The position numbers were made by a program, and so were the translations under genes. Shown piece after piece: positions 6,041-12,647 of a DNA stretch of 22,723 nt. The notes beneath the pieces are model-generated. The model had not been told where the DNA came from. It worked only from the letters and a program-made list of their open reading frames with translations, and ran no database searches. Within the stretch, counting starts at the first letter, position 1. The number at the start of each line of letters is the position of its first letter. This DNA is from a virus. The stretch covers positions 1 to 22,723 of the IMG/VR virus record IMGVR_UViG_3300032053_000559, one strand, 5' to 3'.

Positions 6041-6808
6041 TCAACATTTTATATGTTGAATTCGTTCCAGTTTTATTTCTCGAAGAACTTCCCCCATCCT
6101 AATCATTTCATCATAGGTAAATTTATTGCTTTTAATTCGGTTACAATTAGTACAACATACGACACAATTTTCTTTAATATATCCTATGTTATTATCCATT
6201 CTATCCAAATAATATGCCATTTTTCCATCTTTACCCGTATGTGCTTTCCATTTTATGACTTCATCACAATAATGACAATTTGTAATTTTAGTTAAAGTTA
6301 CGAAATCATCATAGGTCAACGTACATGCTCGGTTGGCGTCCTTAGCATTATATTTTAATACGTTAAATAACCATTCAAATGGTTTCTTGGATACTTGTTC
6401 TTTATGATAACACCCACAGCTTTTTGATAATCCTTCTCTTAAATTATACCCATCTACCACATCCTCTTTTCCACAACTACATTTACATAACCAGTTAGCA
6501 CATCCATTTTTAGCCTGCCCATTTATTCTTTTTAATACAGTCCACCGATTAAACGTTTTTCCGGTTATATCGATGTAATTGCCTGGTTTATAACAATTTT
6601 GACATAAAGTATTATTTCTAATAGAAGCATAATATCCGGCAGATGATTCGAATATCATTTCGTTTCCACAAACACTACATATCTTCACCCATTTCTTTTG
6701 AATTCCATCGATGTCACTATTTCGTTGTTTGATTTCTTTCTTATGTGTGTTATAATAAATGCGTTGGGCAATACGCCTTTGTCTATGATTTTCATCATCT
6801 ATAACCAT
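6041..6808 (-). CDS. HNH homing endonuclease with zinc-binding N-terminal modules
   Basis: The start is taken at ATG 6808 (255 aa), 4 nt after the stop of the basic mini-ORF; a longer open frame to 6994 exists but reads the mini-ORF out of frame. Cys pairs CSVC (44/47) and CQNC (69/72) form a first zinc ribbon. A second Cys cluster, CKCSCGKE with SKSCGC, follows the GKTFNRWTVLKRI module common in phage HNH/AP2-type proteins. The HNH part is CHYC (178/181), YYLDRMDNNIGYIKENC and CCTNCNRIKSNK, with Asp-Arg in place of the first His-containing pair, as in many phage enzymes. Residues 8-27 (HRQRRIAQRIYYNTHKKEIK) resemble the basic motif of the adjacent mini-ORF. It sits directly upstream of the primase, a typical conserved-gene target for homing. 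Confidence 0.88.
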   Translation of the reverse strand: MVIDDENHRQRRIAQRIYYNTHKKEIKQRNSDIDGIQKKWVKICSVCGNEMIFESSAGYYASIRNNTLCQNCYKPGNYIDITGKTFNRWTVLKRINGQAKNGCANWLCKCSCGKEDVVDGYNLREGLSKSCGCYHKEQVSKKPFEWLFNVLKYNAKDANRACTLTYDDFVTLTKITNCHYCDEVIKWKAHTGKDGKMAYYLDRMDNNIGYIKENCVVCCTNCNRIKSNKFTYDEMIRMGEVLREIKLERIQHIKC

Positions 6809-6812
6809 TCGT

Positions 6813-6950
6813 TTAACCTTTTTTCCGCCAATACCTATCCATTCGCTTTCGCAATATTTCTTCTCGATGCCGCTGATAATAGAGTTTGTCGTCTCTTCGC
6901 TTTGCTTCTCGTTGTTTATTAATGCTATCATATTTTTTCTTTCTTCCCAT
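6813..6950 (-). CDS. Basic mini-ORF (45 aa) leading the HNH cassette
   Basis: Reads MGRKKKYDSINKQREAK, then a Arg/Lys/Tyr-rich run ending RKRMDRYWRKKG. It is preceded by AGAAGG 8 nt before the ATG and followed after 4 nt by the HNH endonuclease start. It is clearly related in protein pattern, start context (TTATGGGAAGA) and leader to the mini-ORF at 1304-1456, although the downstream nucleases belong to unrelated families. Net charge is strongly positive and one amphipathic helix is likely. I infer a DNA-binding accessory or regulatory peptide; no named family is recognised. Confidence 0.7.
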   Translation of the reverse strand: MGRKKKYDSINKQREAKRRDDKLYYQRHREEILRKRMDRYWRKKG

Positions 6951-6977
6951 AATCGCGGCCTTCTTATAAGTATAATC

Positions 6978-6998
6978 CACGGAACAAAAAACACGGAA
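6978..6998 (-). repeat. Direct heptamer repeat around TTTTTTG in the leader of the HNH cassette
   Basis: On the minus strand TTCCGTG, TTTTTTG and TTCCGTG follow one another. It is the counterpart of the repeat at 1484-1504, with the same spacing and central T-run but altered heptamers (three central bases changed in both copies). Both lie about 28 nt upstream of a mini-ORF ATG. Confidence 0.6.
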
Positions 6999-7047
6999 TA
7001 CTTTACATATGATATTTGATTATGAAGCAGAATACAACTTATTTTAA

Positions 7048-7359
7048 CTATGACTCACATTCCACTTGTTCATTTAATCTTGAAATTAACATTGGAAGTG
7101 AAATTTCATACCACTCATGCCGAATAGATAACGCAAAAGGATTTATCATTTCCTTAATTTTTCTTTCGGCCACATATGCAGTTGGATGAAATACATAATG
7201 CTCGATTTTATAATTTCTATGTGGCGATGATGTTTGATAATTATTTATTCTACTCGAAACATTTTTTGTTACACCAACTTTGTAGAACCCGGGGAAATTA
7301 CAATTACTAACAATATATAAAAATCCAGATTTATTATTAATTTTTTTATTTTGTTTCAT
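7048..7359 (-). CDS. Small GIY-YIG-superfamily protein of the T5orf172/MUG113 type
   Basis: 103 aa. The GIY-YIG-like core is GFLYIVSN (12-19) and FYKVGVTKNVSSRINNYQ (25-42), with the conserved Arg in SSRINNY. The Glu position falls in YVAERKIKEM, and the HEWYEI ending is typical of T5orf172/MUG113 domains. It is probably a nuclease or nuclease-derived DNA-binding protein; whether it is a mobile endonuclease or a resident phage gene is unclear. It follows the SegE-like gene after 3 nt with no clear Shine-Dalgarno, so it is probably co-translated. Confidence 0.8.
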   Translation of the reverse strand: MKQNKKINNKSGFLYIVSNCNFPGFYKVGVTKNVSSRINNYQTSSPHRNYKIEHYVFHPTAYVAERKIKEMINPFALSIRHEWYEISLPMLISRLNEQVECES

Positions 7360-7362
7360 ATT

Positions 7363-7770
7363 TTATTTTTTATTTCTTATTCTAATATTACACACCTGAT
7401 TCCAATATTCATCCGAGAAAATTGCATTTCGATCTATAATCTCCTTGGTTTCAAAATAAGCAAGCAATAGTTTTGATTTGTGAAAATGAAGTATTTCAAA
7501 TTTAAAATTTTCCTTTCCATTTTTAATAATATATTCGTTAAGTTCCGGACTGCTTCCCGTATATTCTCTCCATAAACTTTCTTTTATTCCTCTTCGTTTA
7601 TTAATACGTCCTTTTAATGGTTTTTTACATGTTTTATTTATTAAAAGCTTTTTACCTATATATTTTTTATTATCCGAAACCCTGATAATACAATAAACAA
7701 ACCCAATACTATTCCCCGGTATTTCTACCATATTATCTGGTAATTTCCAATGCCCAAAATCAGTACTCAT
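7363..7770 (-). CDS. SegE-like GIY-YIG endonuclease-family protein
   Basis: 135 aa from ATG 7770 (MSTDFGHWKLPDN). A TTG at 7785 would add five residues inside the tail of the terminator, so the ATG is preferred. The core is GFVYCIIRVSDNKKYIGKK, then a Lys/Arg-rich stretch, the WREYTGSSPELNEYI motif, and NFKFEILHF with a later ETKEIIDRNAI carrying the candidate catalytic Glu. The whole pattern matches the SegE-like GIY-YIG family found across T4-like phages and cyanophages. It is the first gene after the virion-module terminator. Activity is inferred from family; many members are uncharacterised. Confidence 0.85.
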   Translation of the reverse strand: MSTDFGHWKLPDNMVEIPGNSIGFVYCIIRVSDNKKYIGKKLLINKTCKKPLKGRINKRRGIKESLWREYTGSSPELNEYIIKNGKENFKFEILHFHKSKLLLAYFETKEIIDRNAIFSDEYWNQVCNIRIRNKK

Positions 7771-7783
7771 ATACCATATGTAC

Positions 7784-7809
7784 AATAAAAAACCCGCAAA
7801 CGCGGGTTT
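7784..7809 (-). terminator. Intrinsic terminator ending the virion module
   Basis: Minus strand: stem AAACCCGC / GCGGGTTT (8 bp, perfect), loop GTTT, followed by TTTATT. It lies 5 nt after the stop codon of the 97-aa gene. It is the only canonical rho-independent terminator I can see in the window. Confidence 0.9.
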
Positions 7810-7814
7810 GAAAA

Positions 7815-8108
7815 TTATTTATACCGTCGATTTGAGAAACCTTTGATATAACGAGACAATTGTTTGGAGAAACTGCCTTGAGCATCTTTCATTTGAGAAT
7901 CGCCGGGAGAAACTTTAACTTCGAATCCATTTGGAGATTGAAATTCTTGACTTTGGTTACTTGTCGCATTAATTATTGTACCAGCTGCTGGCGACGAACT
8001 GGGGGATTTTAATACAGATTTAACATCAAACGTTCCACCCACACGTTGCGTAATATAGCGTTGGTCAAGCGTCTTCGTTAATGATTGTCTTTCGATAGGA
8101 GTGGGCAT
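7815..8108 (-). CDS. Small unrecognised protein (97 aa), last gene of the virion module
   Basis: The start is placed at ATG 8108 (MPTPIERQSLTKTLDQRY) because AAAGGA lies a suitable distance upstream; an ATG at 8144 would put a run of Ile/Tyr codons from the leader into the protein. The product is polar and probably partly disordered in the middle (SPSSSPAAG, residues 36-44), with a basic C-terminus (RYIKGFSNRRYK). No domain is recognised. Its position directly before the terminator and after the fibre block suggests a small virion or assembly component. Confidence 0.75.
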   Translation of the reverse strand: MPTPIERQSLTKTLDQRYITQRVGGTFDVKSVLKSPSSSPAAGTIINATSNQSQEFQSPNGFEVKVSPGDSQMKDAQGSFSKQLSRYIKGFSNRRYK

Positions 8109-8137
8109 AATATATATTCCTTTATAATAAATATAGA

Positions 8138-8242
8138 TTAACAAATGGAATGTTCTATAATTTTAGGAGATTTATCCATACCACTCTCAAACTTCTTCCA
8201 ATCCGTTTCCCATATATACTTAATCACATATCCATTTGTTAA
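8138..8242. repeat. 12-bp perfect inverted repeat flanking the endonuclease relic
   Basis: TTAACAAATGGA (8138-8149) and TCCATTTGTTAA (8231-8242) are exact reverse complements 81 nt apart. One arm contains the stop codon of the 806-aa gene and the other the stop of the relic. It could form a long-loop hairpin in the transcript or mark insertion/deletion endpoints. Confidence 0.55.
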
Positions 8243-8254
8243 AAATCCATTTTT
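8138..8254 (-). pseudogene. Relic of the C-terminus of a free-standing endonuclease
   Basis: Between the 806-aa gene and the 97-aa gene a frame without a start codon reads KNGFLTNGYVIKYIWETDWK followed by KFESGMDKSPKIIEH and a stop. The GYxVxYIWExDW pattern is the usual C-terminal strand and tail of Vsr-like or related phage homing endonucleases. It overlaps the last codons of the 806-aa gene in another frame. No N-terminal or catalytic part survives, so this is best seen as what remains of an endonuclease gene that once sat here. Confidence 0.55.
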
Positions 8255-10659
8255 ACTACAAAATTGATAGGAAGTTCCGGAGTTATCTTAATTGGATTGC
8301 CTAATTTAGATACGCATACGAGGTCTAATCCACTGTAAAGTCCTATGGTTGTTACCATAGGTGCCAAATATGACCCGGTTTTATCAAAAGTTACAGACGT
8401 TTCATAGGACAAGAACGCCGGCTCAATCAAAGGATTTGCTGTTCTCTGAGAGATGAAATTCATATAATCCATGACATCACTGAATAATTTGCGTTGGCAC
8501 GCCGGGGTAATATAAGATGCATAATTTTCTTGTGTCAGGCGATTTGTGAAATATTTCCACATAATATTCATATCACGAATATCAATCCTGTTGTCCTCAT
8601 TTAAATCGAGAAGGATTTGCATCCAAGTATCTGTCGTTTCCCACTTTACAATACTCTCACTTGTACGAGTATCGGTGCCAGAATAACTATAATTTTGCTG
8701 ATACCAATTCAATAAACTTATTTCATCGTCCGTTTTTACGAGTGAAGAACTCCAATCAGTTGTGACAGGAACCCCTAAAATTGATGTATTTTTATATTGC
8801 ATGTACCTCAATATAATATCAAGGTCTTGGAAATCAAACTTACCATTCTTATTAACATCCAAGGAGGAAGAATGAACATTGATGGCAGTTGGATTTGTAC
8901 TAACATTAAATTCGCCTGGACTAACAGAACACACAATTTGTTTCTCGAAGATAGTATGTTGTCCTTTGAATTCTAAATCATATTCATAAGTACTGGTATT
9001 AACGGGATTGAAACACAATCCATCGAAAATAGAACCAGATGTCATCAGAATAATTTTTCCATTGCGATAGAAAACATTTCCTACATGAAATTCATCACGG
9101 AGATTTTTCAGATTGTAAATATATGCCTTCCCGGCGACATCATCCAAGACAATATTATTACTTTGAGTAGTAAAGATGTTTATCTTACGATTGGCATCAC
9201 TTAAATACAACGGAGCGCCAACGACCATTGATCTATCGGCGATTGCTACATCAAACCCATAAGCCCTGTAAGGACTTAAATATTTCTTCTTTTTCTGATA
9301 AACATTAGTGATCTCCCAATCTCCCGATGAAGTATTTTTCTGAATAAGGATAGATTGTCCGTTGAGAGTGTTATCCAGAGTGGCTGGGCATTGATGTAAT
9401 TGTTCAATCGTCGATCCAACGTAACACGATGTTAGTGAAAATACATCGGTCTTGGGAATTCCAGCTAAAGCATTGTTTCCAAATATATCTACTGAGAATC
9501 CCATTCTATTGCTTTTCAAAGTTTCTGGAGTACCATAAGTTTTTAGAACCTGTCTAAATAATACATTTGGAGGAGTTATATAAGGAGGATTAATACATTG
9601 TTCGAAAATGTACACGGAACCTTGCTCATATAATGATGAACCACTATATTCATAAAATATTCGATCGAGATATTCTCCAATAATTACCACATTATCATAC
9701 ATGGACACCGCAGTACCAAATCCATTCCCGGCATTTGTAGTACATTGATATGGCATGTAATTTGCAAATGTCATTGATTGAACCGTATTATCTGGCAAAA
9801 ATGTGAATGTTCGAATCCACGACCCACTAACCAATTCATAAAAGTATGCTTTGTTATTATAAGGATTGCCACATCCAATAATCAATCTGTCGTAAGATGA
9901 AGAACACTTATTTAATTTTAATGTGGAACCAAACTCAGCGGCTGAAACAACGTCCGAAGGTGGATTTATTTTTTGATATAATGACCATGTACATTGACTT
10001 TCTGTAGATTCGTTTCTGTAAACATAAACCATTCCTTGAGAACCACTGACTTGAGGAGACCCCACAACCAGCCAATCTCTATTGATGGTTACACTCATTC
10101 CAAACGAACCAGAAACTCCATCCGCTAGCTCTAAATCCGGATCATTCAATCTTCCAATCAAAATGCTTCCCGTCGGATTAAAATACGCATATTCAGTAAG
10201 CCCCAAATCGTACACCAGAACCATTGACCCGGAGAGAGGAAACATGCTTGCACTTGTTTCTACAAGTTCCGTATAATAGGGGCATCCTACTACGAGATAT
10301 TTATTATACATGTCCAATGACAATCCAAACCCATCATCAACTGATGCAGTATATAAATCTTTATCAATGCATAATCCATGGCTATGGGGGAGAGACGCTG
10401 TATATTCTGTGTACAATCCCGAGCTAGCAAATTCGGCGGACAAGATCACTTCCATCTCGATCCATGGACGAATCAAAGTCCCAATGTAATCATGTTCGTC
10501 TGTATTCTTATTATAACGAAAATAATCCACCGAACCTGTAAAGAAAAGGCTTGATGAATCAAAATTAAAGCGGGTTATAGGAGGATTTGCAACCGTGACG
10601 TAATCGCCATAAGTTGCAGCCGAATACCCATAATTTTCATTTTTTATATCGACGAACAT
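8239..10659 (-). CDS. Probable tail fibre/adhesin: seven-bladed FG-GAP-like propeller, dockerin-like EF-hand pair and shared C-terminal virion domain
   Basis: 806 aa. Seven repeats share a G(F/Y)G-x-S-h signature, a hhhG(x)P strand and a GxhhhY strand. They start near residues 10 (YGYSAATYGDYVTVANPP), 110 (FGLSLDM), 186 (FGMSVTINRDWLVVGSPQ), 242 (FGSTLKL), 313 (GFGTAVSMYDNVVIIG), 386 (MGFSVDI) and 467 (YGFDVAIADRSMVVGAPL). This is the repeat of integrin-type beta-propellers, and seven is a full circle. Two dockerin-like calcium loops follow: 601-612 (D601, N603, N605, K607, D612) and 685-696 (D685, N687, D689, R691, D696), each with a following helix. The C-terminus (769-806, TTIGLY to KMDF) matches the end of the 385-aa protein. 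It is probably a cell-surface-contacting component; the receptor is unknown. Confidence 0.75.
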   Translation of the reverse strand: MFVDIKNENYGYSAATYGDYVTVANPPITRFNFDSSSLFFTGSVDYFRYNKNTDEHDYIGTLIRPWIEMEVILSAEFASSGLYTEYTASLPHSHGLCIDKDLYTASVDDGFGLSLDMYNKYLVVGCPYYTELVETSASMFPLSGSMVLVYDLGLTEYAYFNPTGSILIGRLNDPDLELADGVSGSFGMSVTINRDWLVVGSPQVSGSQGMVYVYRNESTESQCTWSLYQKINPPSDVVSAAEFGSTLKLNKCSSSYDRLIIGCGNPYNNKAYFYELVSGSWIRTFTFLPDNTVQSMTFANYMPYQCTTNAGNGFGTAVSMYDNVVIIGEYLDRIFYEYSGSSLYEQGSVYIFEQCINPPYITPPNVLFRQVLKTYGTPETLKSNRMGFSVDIFGNNALAGIPKTDVFSLTSCYVGSTIEQLHQCPATLDNTLNGQSILIQKNTSSGDWEITNVYQKKKKYLSPYRAYGFDVAIADRSMVVGAPLYLSDANRKINIFTTQSNNIVLDDVAGKAYIYNLKNLRDEFHVGNVFYRNGKIILMTSGSIFDGLCFNPVNTSTYEYDLEFKGQHTIFEKQIVCSVSPGEFNVSTNPTAINVHSSSLDVNKNGKFDFQDLDIILRYMQYKNTSILGVPVTTDWSSSLVKTDDEISLLNWYQQNYSYSGTDTRTSESIVKWETTDTWMQILLDLNEDNRIDIRDMNIMWKYFTNRLTQENYASYITPACQRKLFSDVMDYMNFISQRTANPLIEPAFLSYETSVTFDKTGSYLAPMVTTIGLYSGLDLVCVSKLGNPIKITPELPINFVVKMDF

Positions 10660-10700
10660 AGTTTTCTAACCTATACATACTAATCATGAAGCATTTTACT

Positions 10701-11360
10701 TTATGATGGATCAATATATTCTGGACAATCATAACTTGATGTTCCGGGTGCAATGAGATTACCAAGATGCCGTATTTCTTGAACTTTCGAGAACAAATTC
10801 TCTCCCGCGATCAAATTCCCCAATTTATCGTCATAAATTTCAACATTATCATCAAAGGTATTATCATAAAATTGAATACTCCCCTCGGACATTTTATCCC
10901 CAAACATCCTTCGGGGAATGGTAAACATTCTAAAATTATCCGCCAAAAATCTATTTGTTTTATTGAGAGGAAAGTCAATATTTTCCATACCAAATATTTT
11001 AAATGGATTGTAATACTGGTTGTAAAAGGCTCTCCTTATTTGAGTATAAAGAAGACATTTATATGTTCCTGTACAATTCTGAACATCGGTGGAAGGATCG
11101 AAAACTCCACTTCCACTGATTCCTTCTTCATAAATAGCTTCGTCTTGATTCTGTTGTTCCAGGCTTATGTCACAAGTACGATTCAAATCCGGATTCGTAT
11201 CCACTTGATAATTAACAAATTCACTCGCAATTTCATATCCGCCATCTTCCGATAAAATCAAAGAATCATTGTCCGCGTCACTTATATTAAATAATTCCCA
11301 TGCCTTTATTGTTGTAAATGGCGACATCGCAATATCAGACTTTTTTAGCTGTTTAATCAT
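10701..11360 (-). CDS. Fibre-block protein: stand-alone copy of the 423-aa N-terminal module
   Basis: 219 aa from ATG 11360, which overlaps the previous stop as TAATG. An ATG at 11387 is possible but gives nine residues absent from the paralog. Almost every segment matches residues 1-210 of the 423-aa protein: KAWELFNI/KSWDLYNI, YEEGISGSG/YEEGKTGSG, NPFKIFGMENIDFP/NPFQIFGVEYVDFP, FRMFTIPRRMFGDK/FRMFSIPRNVFGEK, NLIAGENLFSKVQE/NLIAGVNLFSKVQE, SSYDCP/ASYDCP. It ends a few residues after SYDCP, where the long paralog goes on into repeats. It likely provides the same attachment or trimerisation base without the variable tip. Function inferred from position. Confidence 0.75.
   Translation of the reverse strand: MIKQLKKSDIAMSPFTTIKAWELFNISDADNDSLILSEDGGYEIASEFVNYQVDTNPDLNRTCDISLEQQNQDEAIYEEGISGSGVFDPSTDVQNCTGTYKCLLYTQIRRAFYNQYYNPFKIFGMENIDFPLNKTNRFLADNFRMFTIPRRMFGDKMSEGSIQFYDNTFDDNVEIYDDKLGNLIAGENLFSKVQEIRHLGNLIAPGTSSYDCPEYIDPS
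11262..11307 (-). repeat. 46-bp near-identical copy shared with 15237-15282
   Basis: 45 of 46 bases are identical to 15237-15282. It encodes the WELFNISDADNDS part of the N-terminal module. The match at DNA level is much higher than between the full paralogs, indicating a recent copy or gene-conversion event. Confidence 0.85.
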
Positions 11361-12643
11361 TACGAAAGAATTCTCCCCCAATTCCATCTAAAAAACATGG
11401 CTAAAGTTTGTGTATTTGTCTTTGATTGTGTTTGTTCGAATGCTATACAAAATGCTTGACCAGTACCATATGAATAAATGCTACCAAGTTCAAAACCCAC
11501 TCCAACAGAAGCAATAGATGATGTACTCAGTTGATTAACAGTAAATGTATAGTGCTTATAACATTCGTAACTTCCAGTAACATATGGGATCTTAAGAACC
11601 GCCGCCGTTGTCACTCCGGCATCTCTTACTACCCAACTACCCATGGGTGCTGGTGAGCCGGATGTAAGCGATCCCCACATGTAACAGTTTCCTCCTACCC
11701 CGGCAGGCTCTAAAATTCTATTGGCAGTACCTAATAAAGTACCATCCGAATTAATTTGTGATAACGTATGACCATCAAGTCGCTGAATACATTGAATTGC
11801 ATTTGTATTGGTTGCCGGCGCAGCAGGCCAACCACTAATTGGAACATTAATAACTCTGACAGATGATGTAGGAGAGAAATTTACAAACAGATTATATATC
11901 AATCTCAATCTTTGTTCATTAACAACAGAAACGGTTTGGGGCAATAGAATTCTCGAAAAAATATTCGGAATTGCCGAACGCACTCCCCAACCAACGCCAA
12001 CTTCGGAATAATCTCTTGTAAAACTTTCGCTTCCAAAGTCATATGTTCTAAGATGAGTTACTAAACCGCTACTGGTATTAAAAGTTGTTCCACAACCTCC
12101 GTTGAGATAGGATGATGTTGCTATTGTCGATCCGGCACGTCTAACTTCCTGTTCTAATCCAGTTTGAGAAGTTTTCCAAATAGTAAAAGATTGAGTGTCG
12201 GCGGTGATAGTATTCGGAATAATCGATGCAGACAAATCTGAAACTACAGTTCCCGGTACTGATCCAGTTACAGTAACTTCCGTGCCATCGTTAAATTTAA
12301 CTACATCACCAACACCAAGAGATCCGCTCCAGCCACCGTAAATAGATGAACTAAAATCCTGGATACCGCTTCCTATTGGATAAAGATAAAGTACACCGCC
12401 CACAGCAGATCCAGAAGATTCACTACTTGTAATACTATTGATTCTCGTTCCGGTGCCAGCAATAGCATATGACGTTATATTGTTTAAATCAGTCCCATAA
12501 ATAGCATCCATTCCCAGGTTAAGAATTAAATTCTTTTCCCAATCTGGTTGCCTCCAAACTTCTTCGCCAGAAGCAGCATCTACAATGGCTACCTTATAAA
12601 AACCTCTGAAGGTCATTCCAAATGGTTGTACTGTATGATTCAT
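11360..12643 (-). CDS. Tail-fibre-like protein, paralog 2 of a tandem 427-aa pair
   Basis: 427 aa, the same length as the gene before it and alignable end to end. Shared features are an N-terminal FYKVAIVDAASGEEVWRQ then W-KNLILN-GMD segment, a TGTR turn near residue 68, a glycine-rich SGGW region, SFTIWKTSQT, the LRTYDF..E stretch, FSRILLPQTVSV, INVPISGWPAAPATNTN, and the end QTQSKTNTQTLAMFFRWNWG. The xxVVDxxSGxxxWxxxxWxKNLILNxGMD start is widespread in phage fibre or baseplate-attached proteins. The central third (240-360) is where the copies differ most. ATG follows TAAAAAT of the preceding gene without a clear Shine-Dalgarno, so translation is probably coupled. Fibre role is inferred. Confidence 0.75.
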   Translation of the reverse strand: MNHTVQPFGMTFRGFYKVAIVDAASGEEVWRQPDWEKNLILNLGMDAIYGTDLNNITSYAIAGTGTRINSITSSESSGSAVGGVLYLYPIGSGIQDFSSSIYGGWSGSLGVGDVVKFNDGTEVTVTGSVPGTVVSDLSASIIPNTITADTQSFTIWKTSQTGLEQEVRRAGSTIATSSYLNGGCGTTFNTSSGLVTHLRTYDFGSESFTRDYSEVGVGWGVRSAIPNIFSRILLPQTVSVVNEQRLRLIYNLFVNFSPTSSVRVINVPISGWPAAPATNTNAIQCIQRLDGHTLSQINSDGTLLGTANRILEPAGVGGNCYMWGSLTSGSPAPMGSWVVRDAGVTTAAVLKIPYVTGSYECYKHYTFTVNQLSTSSIASVGVGFELGSIYSYGTGQAFCIAFEQTQSKTNTQTLAMFFRWNWGRILS

Positions 12644-12647
12644 ATTT

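Noticed and set aside
6809-6994. N-terminal extension of the HNH ORF to 6994
   Set aside because: This stretch codes for the mini-ORF in another frame, and the extension has no domain and a poor start context; ATG 6808 after the mini-ORF stop fits better.
10767-11255. Plus-strand open frame of about 160 codons opposite the fibre module copy
   Set aside because: Antisense shadow of a gene with clear paralogs; no domain or ribosome site.
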